Assembly (NCBI GenBank): GCA_963717125.1
Contig: CAVQVG010000015.1
Coordinates: 1-64,000 of the forward strand
Direction of reading: 5' to 3'
DNA length: 64,000 nucleotides
From: RYN-230 sp963717125
GTDB taxonomy: Bacteria > Actinomycetota > Actinomycetes > Streptosporangiales > Streptosporangiaceae
The notes under the pieces were generated by a model. The model did not search any database, was not told the DNA's origin, and was given only the letters and a program-made list of their open reading frames with translations. Both the position numbers and the translations under genes were made by a program. Of this stretch, positions 53,190 through 62,372 are shown piece after piece; positions within the stretch are counted from its first letter, which is position 1, and each line of letters starts with the position of its first letter.

Positions 53190-55553
53190 TCAGGACGGCA
53201 CCCAGCGCCGGTGCGCCGTGCCGGGACGGCCCTCCCGGATCAGGTCCAGCCGCGGTTTCGGCCCTTCGACCCGGCCGGTCTGCGGCCGCCGGGCGCCCGC
53301 CTCCCACGGCCGCGGCCAGACCGCGCCCGGCCCCGCGTAACCCTGCTCGGCCGCGGCGTGCAGCGTCCAGTTCGGGTCGTACAGGTGCGCCCGGCCCAGC
53401 ACGCACAGGTCGGCCCGGCCGGCCAGCAGCAGCGAGTTGACGTCGTCGTAGGAGGAGATGATGCCGACCGCCATGGTCGCGACACCGGCCTGGTTGCGGA
53501 TCCGGTCGGCGAACGGTGTCTGGTATGACCGGCCGAACGCCGGCCGCTCCTCCGGGGTGACCTGCCCGGTCGATACGTCGATGATGTCCGCGCCCGCGGC
53601 GGCGAACGCGCGGGCGATCACGACCGCGTCGGCGGCGGTGATGCCCCCGTCCATCCAGTCGGTCGCCGAGATACGCACGCTGACCGGCTTGCCCGCGGGC
53701 CAGACTTCCCGGATCGCGCCCAGCACCTCCAGCGGGTAGCGCAGCCGGCCGGCCAGCGACCCGCCGTAGGAATCACCGCGCTGGTTGGTCAGCGGCGAGA
53801 TGAACGAGGACAGCAGGTAGCCGTGCGCGCAGTGCAGTTCGAGCAGGTCGAAGCCGGCCTGGTCGGCCCGCGCCGCGGCGGCGGCGAATTCCTGCCGGAT
53901 CTGGGCCAGGTCGCGGCCGGTCAGCTCGTGCGGCACCTGGCTGACCCCGGGCAGGTAGGGCAGCGGGGACGGGCCGACCACCGGCCAGTTGCCCGCGGGT
54001 AGCGGCTGGTCCATGCCTTCCCACATCAGCCGGGTCGATCCTTTGCGCCCGGAATGGCCGAGCTGAATGCCGATCTTGGCCTGCGACTCGCGGTGCACGA
54101 ACTCGGTGATCCGGCGCCACTGCCCGGCCTGCTCGTCGGTGTAGATCCCGGTACAGCCCGGGGTGATCCGCCCGGTCTCCGACACGCAGACCATCTCGGT
54201 CATCACCAGCCCGGCGCCGCCGAGCGCTTTCCCACCCAGGTGGACCAGGTGGAAGTCGCCGGGCAGGCCGCCGGTCGCCACGTACATGTCCATCGGGGAC
54301 ACGACCACCCGGTTGACGAGTTCGGTGTCCCGCAGCCGGAACGGCTGGAACATCGGCGGCCGCACCTGGCCCGTGCCCATCCCGCGCGCGCCCTCGTGCC
54401 GGGCAAACCAGCGGTCCACCGAGGCGACGAACTCGGGGTCACGCACCCGCAGGTTGTCGTAGGTGACCCGGCGGCTCCGGGTGATGATGTTGAACGCGAA
54501 CTGGACCGGGTCCTGACCCGTGTACTGACCCAGATTCTCGAACCACTCCAGGCTGGCCTGCGCCGCACGCTGCGTCGACAGCACCACCGGCCGGCGTTCA
54601 TTCTCATAGGCCTGTAGCGCGGCCGGGAGATCCGCCTGCTCGTGCAGGCAGGCGGCCAGCGCGAGCGCGTCCTCCATGGCCAGCTTGGTGCCCGAGCCGA
54701 TGGAGAAGTGGGCGGTGTGCGCGGCGTCGCCGAGCAGCACCACGTTGCCGTGCCGCCAGCGTTCGTTGCGCACCGTGGCGAAACTGACCCAGCGGGAGTT
54801 GTTCAGCAGCACGTCGTGACCGTCGAGGATGTCGGCGAACAGCCGGCGGACCACCCCGGCCGACTTCTCGTCGGACTCGCCGGGCGCCAGGTCACCGGCG
54901 GCCAGCGCACCGAAGCCGGCCCGCTGCCACACGCTCTCGTTCATCTCCACGATGAACGTGCTGGCCTTCGCGTCGTACGGGTAGCCATGGATCTGCATGA
55001 CGCCGTACGGCGTCTCGCGGACGTAGAACTTGAAACTGTCGAACACCTTGTCGGTACCCAGCCACATGTACTTGCCGTGCCGGATGTCCAGCGTGGGCTG
55101 GAAGGTGTCCGCGTACCGCGCGCGCACCGCCGAGTTGGCGCCGTCGGCGGCGACGACGAGATCGTGCGTCCGGCCGAGCTCGGCCACGTCCGGGGCGGGC
55201 GCGCCGAAGTGCAGCCGCACGCCCAGCACCAGGCAGCGCTGCTGCAGGATCTCCAGCAGGCGGCGCCGGCTCATGGCCGCGAAGCCATGCCCACCGCTGG
55301 TCTGGACCTCGCCGCCCACGTGCACGTCGATGTCGTCCCAGGTGGCGAACTCCCGCTCCATCTGCGCGTAGATGGCTTCGTCGGCGTGCTCGATGCCGCC
55401 CAGCGTCTCGTCCGAGAACACCACGCCGAAGCCGAACGTGTCATCGGCCGCGTTGCGCTCCCACACGGTGACCGTGTGCCCCGGGCTGAGCTGCTTCGTC
55501 AGCGCGGCGAAGTACAGCCCACCGGGCCCGCCGCCAACGACCGCGACGCGCAT
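53190..55553 (-). CDS. bifunctional anthraniloyl-CoA/salicylyl-CoA monooxygenase-reductase
   Basis: A 787-residue fusion. The N-terminal FAD monooxygenase (about 1-370) has MRVAVVGGGPGGLYFAALTK, HDLVVAADGANSAVRARYAD and VVLLGDAAHTAHFSIGSGTK. The C-terminal old-yellow-enzyme domain (about 390-760) has PFRLRDTELVNRVVVSPMDM, HLGGKALGGAGLVMTEM, IGIQLGHSGRKGST, LLELHCAHGYLLSSFISPLTN and an FMN site. This is the architecture of 2-aminobenzoyl-CoA monooxygenase/reductase and of bifunctional salicylyl-CoA 5-hydroxylases. It hydroxylates and then reduces the aromatic ring of an aryl-CoA. The ATG at 55553 has GGGGGAG eight bases upstream. The aryl-CoA ligase gene ends 14 bp before it. Confidence 0.92.
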   Translation of the reverse strand: MRVAVVGGGPGGLYFAALTKQLSPGHTVTVWERNAADDTFGFGVVFSDETLGGIEHADEAIYAQMEREFATWDDIDVHVGGEVQTSGGHGFAAMSRRRLLEILQQRCLVLGVRLHFGAPAPDVAELGRTHDLVVAADGANSAVRARYADTFQPTLDIRHGKYMWLGTDKVFDSFKFYVRETPYGVMQIHGYPYDAKASTFIVEMNESVWQRAGFGALAAGDLAPGESDEKSAGVVRRLFADILDGHDVLLNNSRWVSFATVRNERWRHGNVVLLGDAAHTAHFSIGSGTKLAMEDALALAACLHEQADLPAALQAYENERRPVVLSTQRAAQASLEWFENLGQYTGQDPVQFAFNIITRSRRVTYDNLRVRDPEFVASVDRWFARHEGARGMGTGQVRPPMFQPFRLRDTELVNRVVVSPMDMYVATGGLPGDFHLVHLGGKALGGAGLVMTEMVCVSETGRITPGCTGIYTDEQAGQWRRITEFVHRESQAKIGIQLGHSGRKGSTRLMWEGMDQPLPAGNWPVVGPSPLPYLPGVSQVPHELTGRDLAQIRQEFAAAAARADQAGFDLLELHCAHGYLLSSFISPLTNQRGDSYGGSLAGRLRYPLEVLGAIREVWPAGKPVSVRISATDWMDGGITAADAVVIARAFAAAGADIIDVSTGQVTPEERPAFGRSYQTPFADRIRNQAGVATMAVGIISSYDDVNSLLLAGRADLCVLGRAHLYDPNWTLHAAAEQGYAGPGAVWPRPWEAGARRPQTGRVEGPKPRLDLIREGRPGTAHRRWVPS

Positions 55554-55567
55554 CGCACCGCTCCCCC

Positions 55568-57211
55568 TCACCTGGGCTGCGCCGCCTGGCTGCGCAGCAC
55601 GTACCGCTGCACCTTGCCGGTGGCGGTCCTGGGCAGCGCGGCGACGAACTCGATGGCGCGCGGGTATTTATAGGGCGCGATCTTTTCTTTGACGAACGCC
55701 TGCAAGTGGCCGGTCAGCTCGGCGCCACCCCGGTGATCCGCGGCCAGTACCACGAATGCCTTGACCAACTGGCCACGCGCCTCGTCGGGCACCCCGACCA
55801 CGGCGCACTCGGCCACGGCCGGGTGGGCCAGCAGCGCCTCCTCGACCTCCGGGCAGGCGATGTTGTCGCCGGCCGAGACGATCATGTCGTCGCTGCGCGC
55901 CTGGTAGTAGAAGTAGCCGTCCTCGTCTTGGCGGAACGTGTCGCCGGTGATGTTCCACCCGTCTTGCGCGTAGCTGGCCTGGCGCGGGTCGTTGAGGTAG
56001 CGGCAGCCGGTGGGCCCCTTGACGGCCAGCCGCCCCGGCTGGCCCGGCGGCACCGGGCGCCCGGCCTCGTCCAGGATCGTGGCCCGGTAGCCCGGCACCG
56101 CCTTCCCGGTGGCGCCGGGCCGGATGTCGTCGTCGGCCGCGGACACGAACACGTGCAGCATCTCGGTCGAGCCGATGCCGTCGATCAGGCTGACCCCGGT
56201 CGCCTCGCGGAACGCACGCCAGGTCGCCGCGGGCAGGTGCTCGCCGGCCGAGATGGGCAGGCGCAGCGAGCCGAGCTGCCCGGCCCGGCCGGCCGCGATC
56301 ATGGCGCGGTAGCCGGTCGGCGCGGTGCAGCACACCGTGACCTGGTGCTTGGCGATCTCGTCGGCCAGCTCCTCCGGGCTGGCCTTCTCGATCAGCAGGG
56401 TGGCCGCGCCGGCCCGCAGCGGGAACACCAGCAGCCCGCCGAGCCCGAACGTGAACGCCAGCGGCGGGGTCCCGGTGAACAGGTCGTCAGCCGCCGGCCG
56501 GACCACGTGCCGGGCGAACGTGTCCGCGATGGCCAGCACGTCCCGGTGGAAGTGCATGGTGGCCTTGGGCCGCCCGGTCGTGCCCGAGGTGAAGGCCAGC
56601 AGCGCGACGTCGTCGGCCGCGGTGGGCACGGCCTCGAACCCGGCCGGGGCGGCCGCGGCGCGCCGGGTCAGGTCGCTGGCCTCCGGGCCGCCGTACCTGA
56701 CGATCGGAGCACCGCCCAGGTCGGCGGCGCGCAGGTCGTCATCGAACCGCCAGTCGCACAGGGCCAGATCGACCTGGGCGATCTCCGCTACCGTGGAGAG
56801 CTCGCCCGCCCGCAGCAGCGGCATCGTGGTGACCGCGACCGCCCCGGCCTTGAGCACGGCCAGCCAGCACGCCGCCAGCCAGGGGTTGTTCGGGCCGCGC
56901 AGCAGCACCCGGTTCCCGGGCCGCACGCCCAGCTCACCGGTGAGCACCCGGGCGATCTGGTTGACGGTGCCCAGTAGGTCGGCGTAGCTCCACACGTCGC
57001 CCTGCGGGGTGAGCAGGCAGCGCCGGTCGCCGCCGTGCCGCGCGATCACCGCGTCGAGCAGTTCGTGCGCGCAGTTCAGCCGCTCCGGGTAGCGCACCTC
57101 GGGCAACTCGAAGATCAGCTCGGGCCAGCTGCCCGGTGGCGGCAGGTTGTCCCGGCAGAACGTGTCCGCGTGCACCGAGCGGCTGAGCCGGGCGCCGCCC
57201 CCCATCGTCAT
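55568..57211 (-). CDS. benzoate-CoA ligase family protein (likely 2-aminobenzoate or hydroxybenzoate)
   Basis: About 547 residues of the acyl-adenylate-forming superfamily. Motifs: LLAFTSGTTGRPKATMHFHR (A3), IDGIGSTEMLHVFVS (A5), GWNITGDTFRQDEDGYFYYQ (A7), the hinge RSDDMIVSAGDNIACPEVEE (A8), and the catalytic Lys near TATGKVQRYVLR. SVHADTFCRDNLPPPGSWPE is the N-terminus of the benzoate/2-aminobenzoate-CoA ligase branch. It activates the aromatic acid with ATP and CoA for the monooxygenase-reductase encoded next. In-frame ATGs at 57211 and 57205 are equally plausible starts. Confidence 0.9.
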   Translation of the reverse strand: MTMGGGARLSRSVHADTFCRDNLPPPGSWPELIFELPEVRYPERLNCAHELLDAVIARHGGDRRCLLTPQGDVWSYADLLGTVNQIARVLTGELGVRPGNRVLLRGPNNPWLAACWLAVLKAGAVAVTTMPLLRAGELSTVAEIAQVDLALCDWRFDDDLRAADLGGAPIVRYGGPEASDLTRRAAAAPAGFEAVPTAADDVALLAFTSGTTGRPKATMHFHRDVLAIADTFARHVVRPAADDLFTGTPPLAFTFGLGGLLVFPLRAGAATLLIEKASPEELADEIAKHQVTVCCTAPTGYRAMIAAGRAGQLGSLRLPISAGEHLPAATWRAFREATGVSLIDGIGSTEMLHVFVSAADDDIRPGATGKAVPGYRATILDEAGRPVPPGQPGRLAVKGPTGCRYLNDPRQASYAQDGWNITGDTFRQDEDGYFYYQARSDDMIVSAGDNIACPEVEEALLAHPAVAECAVVGVPDEARGQLVKAFVVLAADHRGGAELTGHLQAFVKEKIAPYKYPRAIEFVAALPRTATGKVQRYVLRSQAAQPR

Positions 57212-57305
57212 AGTGTCACGGTATGGCGCACTAATGACGACAGTCAATACATCAGCACACCGGACCTGGGGCGTGGGTGGCGCTCGGCGTGCGCCGGACC
57301 TGGGC

Positions 57306-57698
57306 TCAGAGGACCGCCATGCCCTGGACCTCCACCAGCGCGGCGGCGTCCCAGAGCCGGGCCACGCCGACCGCCGCCATGGCCGGGTAGTCGCGTCCGG
57401 CCAGCCGCCGCCAGACCTGGCCGAGCGCAGCCGCGTTGCGCCGGTAGTCGTCCATGTCCACGACGTAGACGGTCAGCGAGGCCAGCTGGTCCGGGCGGCC
57501 GCCCGCCGCGGCCAGCGCGGTGAGCAGGTTGCCCAGCGCCACCTCGAACTGGGCCACCACGCCCGCGCCGGTGATCCGCCCGGCGCCGTCCAGCGCAGTC
57601 TGCCCGGCCAGCAGGACCAGCGAGCCGTGGCCGCGGACGGCGTGCGAGAAGCCCGACGGCCGGGCCAGTTCCGCGGGATTGACCCGTTCGATGCTCAC
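57306..57698 (-). CDS. Rid-family (YjgF/YER057c/UK114) protein
   Basis: A 130-residue trimeric Rid-fold protein: SGFSHAVRGHGSLVLLAGQT, QFEVALGNLLTALAAAGG, ASLTVYVVDMDDYRRNAAAL and the closing ARLWDAAALVEVQGMAVL. Rid proteins hydrolyse reactive enamines/imines. At the place of E. coli RidA Arg105 (PARSCV) the sequence reads PAMAAV, so this is a non-archetypal Rid subgroup. In an aminobenzoyl-CoA cluster it could help release ammonia from an enamine/imine intermediate. Its ATG overlaps the SDR gene's stop. Confidence 0.88.
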   Translation of the reverse strand: MSIERVNPAELARPSGFSHAVRGHGSLVLLAGQTALDGAGRITGAGVVAQFEVALGNLLTALAAAGGRPDQLASLTVYVVDMDDYRRNAAALGQVWRRLAGRDYPAMAAVGVARLWDAAALVEVQGMAVL

Positions 57699-58457
57699 GA
57701 CTGCACCGCCCCTCCGTCAACGTTGATGCCCTGGCCGGTCAGCGCGCCGTTCTCGATGCAGAACCAGACCGCGGCGGCTACTTCGGCCGGCCTGATCAGG
57801 CGGCCGATCGGCTGCTTGCGCTCCAGCGCCTGCCGGGCCTGCTCGCTGCTCCGGCCGGTGCTCGCCATGATGGTCCGCACCGTGTCCTCGGTCATCGGCG
57901 TGTCCACGTAGCCGGGGCATACCGCGTTGACCGTCACCCCGGTTCCGGCCAGTTCGGCGGCCGCCGACCGGACCAGGCCCAGCACGCCGTGCTTGCTCGC
58001 CGCGTAGGCCGCGATGTACGGCTCCCCCAGCCGGGCCGCGCTGGACGCGATGACCACGATCCGCCCGTCAGCCGGCCGCCCGCATCGACGGCACCGCGCG
58101 CCGGACGCAGCGGAACGGCGCGGTCAGGTTGATGTCCAGCAGCCGCTGCCACTCGCTGTCCGGGGTCTTCTCCAGCCGGGCCGAGAACGCCGCGCCCGCG
58201 TTGGCGACCAGCACCGCGACCGGACCCCAGGCCCGCTCGACCGCGGCGAACACCTCCTCGACGGCGGCGCCGCCGGTGAGGTCCGCGGGCAGCACCAGGG
58301 CCGGTCCAGGGCAGCGGGCCGCGGTCGCCTCCAGCTCGCCCGCGCTGCGCGCGGTCAGCGCCACCTGGAGTCCGGCCCGGCTCAGCTGCTCGGCGATCGC
58401 CTGCCCGATGCCGCGTCCCGCCCCGGTGACCAGGGCGATGGGTGCCGGTGCGTCCAT
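57695..58457 (-). pseudogene. short-chain dehydrogenase/reductase, single frameshift
   Basis: The N-terminal piece (ATG at 58457 with GGAGGG just upstream) has the NAD(P) motif IALVTGAGRGIGQAIAEQL, VLVANAGAAFSARL and ends at VPSMRAAG with a stop at 58068. The C-terminal piece in the next frame begins DGRIVVIASSAARLG and has the catalytic YAASKHGVLGLVRS, then VNAVCPGYVDTPM and GQGINVDGG. The switch is near 58065-58085 in a G-rich tract. Corrected, it is a normal about 253-residue SDR. In this operon a 3-hydroxyacyl-CoA dehydrogenase role is likely. It is the promoter-proximal gene, divergent from paaX. Confidence 0.85.
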
Positions 58458-58503
58458 CGGCCCTCCAGTCCAGGCGATCGGCACGCCAGTCCGGGCAGCT
58501 TAT

Positions 58504-58543
58504 CTCGGTAACATTACGTGGACCACAAAGGCGCGATACCGAG
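58504..58543. promoter_or_regulatory. inverted repeat between SDR operon and paaX, candidate PaaX operator
   Basis: CTCGGTA (58504-58510) and TACCGAG (58537-58543) form a 7-bp inverted repeat, 26 bp apart, in the 93-bp divergent intergenic region. The second half-site lies 7 bp before the paaX ATG, so binding could repress both directions. Confidence 0.5.
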
Positions 58544-58550
58544 GTGATGG

Positions 58551-59405
58551 ATGCGAGCCCCGGCTGCCAGCCACCCGACCGGCCGCGATGCCGGCCGCCC
58601 GCGGGAGATGATCCTCACCTTCTACGGGCTGTACCGGGAGGTCATCCGCGGCTGGATCTCGATCGCGCACCTGATCCGGCTGATGGCCGACGTGGACGTG
58701 GACGCGCCTGCGGTGCGCTCGGCGGTCTCCCGGCTCAAGCGGCGCGGCCTGATCGAGGCGCGCGCGGTGGCCGGCGCCGCCGGGTACTCGCTCTCCCCGG
58801 CCGGGCAGCACCTGCTGGCCGAGGGCGACCCGCGCATCTTCGGCCACCAGCCGGCCCAGCTCGGCGACGGCTGGGTGCTGGCCGTGTTCTCGGTGCCGGA
58901 ATCCGAACGTGACAAGCGGCACGTGCTGCGGTCCCGGCTGGATCAGCTCGGCTTCGGCGCCGCCGCGTCCGGGGTGTGGATCGCGCCGCAGCAGCTCGCC
59001 GAGGAGGCCAGGCACCGGATCGGCCGCCTCGGCCTGAGCGACTACGTGGAGCTGTTCGAGGGCGCGCGGATGCCGCTGGCGCAGCTGCGGACCACGGTGG
59101 GCCAGTGGTGGGACCTGGCCGGGCTGGCCGAGGTGTACGACGGCTTCTGCGCGGCTCATGAGCCGGTGATGCGCCGCTGGTCCCGGCAGCGCCAGCCGGG
59201 CGACGCGGCCGCCTTCGCCGACTACATGCGGGTGGTGGACAGCTGGCGCAAGATCGTCTACCGGGACCCCCGGCTGCCCGCCGAGCTGCTCCCCCCGGAC
59301 TGGGTCGGCAGCCGGGCCGAACGGATCTTCTTCGGGCTGCACGCGGCGCTGCGCGGGGCGGCCGAAAAGCACGTCATCTCCGTACTGGAGAGCGCGAGCG
59401 GCTGA
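58551..59405 (+). CDS. PaaX-family transcriptional repressor
   Basis: A 284-residue regulator. A winged helix near the N-terminus (PREMILTFYGLYREV, DAPAVRSAVSRLKRRGLIEA) is followed by the PaaX central and C-terminal domains (DGWVLAVFSVPESERDKRHV, ASGVWIAPQQL, WWDLAGLAEVYDGFCAAH, YRDPRLPAELLPPDW). PaaX proteins bind aryl-CoA thioesters such as phenylacetyl-CoA and then leave DNA. Its divergent position relative to the SDR/Rid/ligase/monooxygenase operon makes it the probable repressor, with the ligase product as a likely inducer. Confidence 0.92.
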   Translation: MRAPAASHPTGRDAGRPREMILTFYGLYREVIRGWISIAHLIRLMADVDVDAPAVRSAVSRLKRRGLIEARAVAGAAGYSLSPAGQHLLAEGDPRIFGHQPAQLGDGWVLAVFSVPESERDKRHVLRSRLDQLGFGAAASGVWIAPQQLAEEARHRIGRLGLSDYVELFEGARMPLAQLRTTVGQWWDLAGLAEVYDGFCAAHEPVMRRWSRQRQPGDAAAFADYMRVVDSWRKIVYRDPRLPAELLPPDWVGSRAERIFFGLHAALRGAAEKHVISVLESASG

Positions 59406-59408
59406 GCC

Positions 59409-61198
59409 CTAGCTGGCGCAGATGTTCTGGCTCGCGGTACGCGAGGAGATGGTCGGCGACGGCGACGGCGCGGTCGACTGGGTGGATTCCGAGGCCTGCG
59501 CGGCGCTGCCGTAGTCGCTGCCCAGGACCAGGGTCACCCGGTGACTGGTGCCGGGCACCTGCTCCAGGATCGACCCAGGCACCTTGCTGGCCAGTAGCCT
59601 GGCCTGCGCACGGCTGCCCTGGTGGTACTTGATCACGGTTTCCGTCACGTCCGTGCTGGTGTCCTGCGTCTCCGCGGTCACGTTGAACCCGCTCTGCTGC
59701 AGGATCCCGCCGACGGTGTTCTGCAGCCCGTACTGCGTAGTCCCGTTGCGCACCGCGACCTTCACACTGTGCGCGGAGATCTTCGGCCCCTTGCCCGGCT
59801 TCAGTGTCGCGCCGCTGACCGGCGTGTCGTTGATGAAGTCCTGGAAGATCGCGCTGTCCCCCGGCTGCGTCCACAGCACGTTGGCCGTGTCGGTGGGCAC
59901 GACCTCGGACCGCGGATAGGTGGGCAGGGTGAAGAACGTGACCGCGCTGGCCGGCAGGTTGCGCACGCTCGTGGCCAGGTCGTAGAGGCCGTGGATGCCG
60001 CCGAGCTGGCTGTCCACGGTGATCGACTTGGTCGCCGCGTCCAGGAAGTGGTAGATGGCCAGTGGGTCGAGCACCTTGCTCTTGACCCGCTCGATCAGCG
60101 ACGACATGAACGCCTGCTGGCGGCCGATCCGCTCCAGGTCGCTGCCGTCGCCGAGCGTGTACCGGGCCCGCACGTAGGCCAGCGCGCCCAGCCCGTGCAG
60201 CAGGTGATGCCCGGGCTTGAGGTACAGGCCCGACTTCGGGTCGTCGATCGCGGTGGTGTTGCACTCCTCCACCCCGCCGAGGGCGTTCACCATGTCCCGG
60301 AAACCCTGGAAGTTGACCACCACGAAGTGGTCGATGTGGATGCCGGTGTCCTGCTCCAGCGTCTTCTCGGTGCACGCGACCCCGAGGTCGGTGTGGTTGC
60401 CGTACAGGTTGCCCAGGGCGAACGCTTCGTTGATCTTGTACGTGGTCGGGGCGGACATTTGCCCGTTGCCCATCTTGCAGGCTGGGATGTTCACCCACGA
60501 GTCACGCGGGACCGACATCACGTCAACCCACTTCCGGTCGGCCGCGATGTGCAGGATCATCAGCGTGTCAGACTGGGCCGTGGTCAGCCCCTGGCCGAAG
60601 CCCTTGCCCTGGTGGTTCCGGCTGTCCGACCCGATGATCATGATGTTCTCGGCCTGCGGGTGCGTGTCCACCGGCTGGCTGCCGAGGTCACCGGAGATGT
60701 TCAGCTGGTGCAGGTTGCCGTTCAGGTGCCGGTAGACCGCGTAGGCGCCGCCCAGCGCGACGAGCAGCACGACCGCGGCGCCGCCTGCCGTCCAGGCCAG
60801 GATCTTCTTCCTGCGCCCGGGATGACGGCCGGCCGGGGGCAGCGGCGCCTGGTCACCAGCCTGTTCCCCACCCGGCTGGGCCCCAGCCGCGCCGCAGCCC
60901 CAGCGGCCGCAGCCCCGGCCCCAGTTGCGGCGGCGGCAGCCCGGGCAGCGCCCGCGTCGTCCGCGTCGTCTGCGTTGTCTGCGGCACCTTCGTCCGGGGC
61001 CGTGCTGTCCGCGGCAGCCGCATCCGTGGGAGCTTGGTCAGGGGCGCGGCTATCCGGAGCGGCGTTGTCCGCGGCCGGGCTGTCCGCCGCGGCGCCGGCG
61101 ACCTCACCCCCGCCATCGTGATCCCCGCCGTCGTGCCCCTCGTTAGCGGGCACATCCCCGTCGCCGGGACCAGGCTCGTCCATGTCAGCGGGCCCCAT
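59409..61198 (-). CDS. LCP-family (LytR-CpsA-Psr) protein with LytR_C domain; frameshift in cytosolic tail
   Basis: The membrane helix (VVLLVALGGAYAVYRHL) is followed by an LCP domain: MIIGSDSRNHQGKGFG, QSDTLMILHIAADRKWVDVMSVPRD, QAFMSSLIERVK. A LytR_C domain comes next (VKVAVRNGTTQYGLQNTVGGILQQ) and a Ser/Thr/Pro tail. LCP enzymes attach polyprenyl-linked glycopolymers to peptidoglycan or arabinogalactan. The frame holding this has no start before the helix. In the next frame an ATG at 61198 (or 61183) encodes a very acidic Ala/Asp/Glu-rich tail reaching about 60880, where a one-base shift joins the two. The uncorrected catalytic frame starts with GTG at 60770, inside the helix. Confidence 0.82.
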
Positions 61199-61633
61199 AC
61201 GTTCTCACCCCATACCCCGATGCGCCTGGGGGGCCGTGCGAATCCCGCGCGCTACGCCCGGCCGTCGCGCAGCGTCACATCCCGGCGTGCAAACCATCTC
61301 ATCCGGCGCAACGTGGTAGCCGCGCAGATAGTTTCACAGTCCAGTAGTTACCCACGTGAGACAGATTAGTCCGTCTTGGACAGGGGTTACTCTCCGTAAT
61401 CGGTGCTCGCCGGGATCTGGACGCGGGGGGAGTAACACAACCGGGCCGGGTGCCGTTTTATCGCTGGAAGGCCTCTTCCCGCGACGGGCCCTGGCTTGCC
61501 CCCGGGCCAGGGCCCGTCACTTGCCTCCCGCGCCCCGGGCTCAGCAGCCGGCCGTCCCCGTCGGCGACAGCTCCCGGGCGGGCAGGCCGAGCGGCTCGGC
61601 GCGCGCCGCGACCTCCTCCAGGCTAGAGCCGGG
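61199..61633. other. intergenic region with one hairpin, no gene seen
   Basis: About 430 bp separate the LCP gene from the PPOX-family gene, and both run on the minus strand. No supported coding frame was found. The only recognised structure is the hairpin at 61483-61518; the LCP promoter must lie in the lower half. Confidence 0.4.
61483..61518 (-). terminator. 13-bp hairpin downstream of the PPOX-family gene
   Basis: GACGGGCCCTGGC and GCCAGGGCCCGTC (61483-61495, 61506-61518) are perfectly complementary with a 10-nt loop, about 115 bp after the end of the gene at 61634. Confidence 0.6.
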
Positions 61634-62165
61634 CTAGAACCGCCACCGGGTCGCGCCGCCCGGCTCGATGATGCCCAGTGCCGTCGCGGTGCGCGGGGTG
61701 AGGCGGTACACGTGCCACGGCGGCGGCCCGGCGGAGGGCGCGCTGTACTCGGCGGTGAGCGCCACTCCGGTGTCGTCGACCCGGGCTGGCCAGCCTGCCG
61801 CCGCCCAGCGCGCGGCCATCCGGGCGACGGTGGCCGGGTCGGTGACCCGGGTGGCCTCGCCTGCCACGACGAGATCGAACTCCTGGGTCGCGACGCTCAG
61901 CGTGCATCGTGGGTCACGGGCCAGGTTCCTGCCCTTGCGGGTGCCTTGGCCGGTCTCGAACCACCAGCCGCCGTCGGCCCACAACGCGCCGACGCCCGGT
62001 GACGTGCGGGCTTCCGTCTGGGTTGATCGTGGCCAGCCAGCAGGTGTGCCGGTCCGGCCCTCCGGTGCCCGGGGCCTGGCTCAGGTCCTGCTGCAGCCGG
62101 GTTTCGATCCGGGCCCAGTCGAGCAGCGGTAGCCGATACAGGTCGGCCAGGTTGGTTGTTTCCAT
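61634..62165 (-). pseudogene. PPOX-class (pyridoxamine oxidase-like) protein, one frameshift
   Basis: The N-terminal part from ATG 62165 reads LDWARIETRLQQDLSQAPGT, HTCWLATINPDGSPHVTG. The rest, in the next frame, reads ALWADGGWWFETGQGTRKGR, NLARDPRCTLSVATQEFDLV, then a normal C-terminus with IIEPGGATRWRF. One extra base near 61995-62005, after the codons for HVTG, separates them. Corrected, it is a 176-residue flavin- or F420-binding split-barrel protein related to actinobacterial F420-dependent PPOX enzymes. The substrate is unknown. Confidence 0.75.
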
Positions 62166-62237
62166 GCCTCTTTGACTGCCCGGAACGCCTCAGCTCATCG
62201 CCGGCGCAGCACAGTCACCTGGAGCCGGTGACAGGGA

Positions 62238-62312
62238 GCCGGTGGACGACGGAGTCGAACCTGCGACCTGCCGTTTACAAGACGGCTGCTCTGCCAACTG
62301 AGCTACACCGGC
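62238..62312 (-). tRNA. tRNA-Thr (TGT), atypical T arm
   Basis: The acceptor 5' strand GCCGGTG starts at 62312, and a matching CACCGGC 3' strand ends at 62238. The D arm is normal. The anticodon arm GCCGT-CTTGTAA-ACGGC is perfect with anticodon TGT (threonine ACA). The T-loop core TTCGACT is present, but the T stem pairs badly (GCAGG against CCGTC) and there are three extra bases before the acceptor. A second copy of the acceptor-side sequence GGAGCCGGTG lies at 62221-62230. The gene may be mutated or a pseudo-tRNA. Confidence 0.75.
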
Positions 62313-62372
62313 GGGAACTGGCTGCATGGTAGCCGACCTGACGCTGACATGCGCGACTGGCAGCATGGGACC

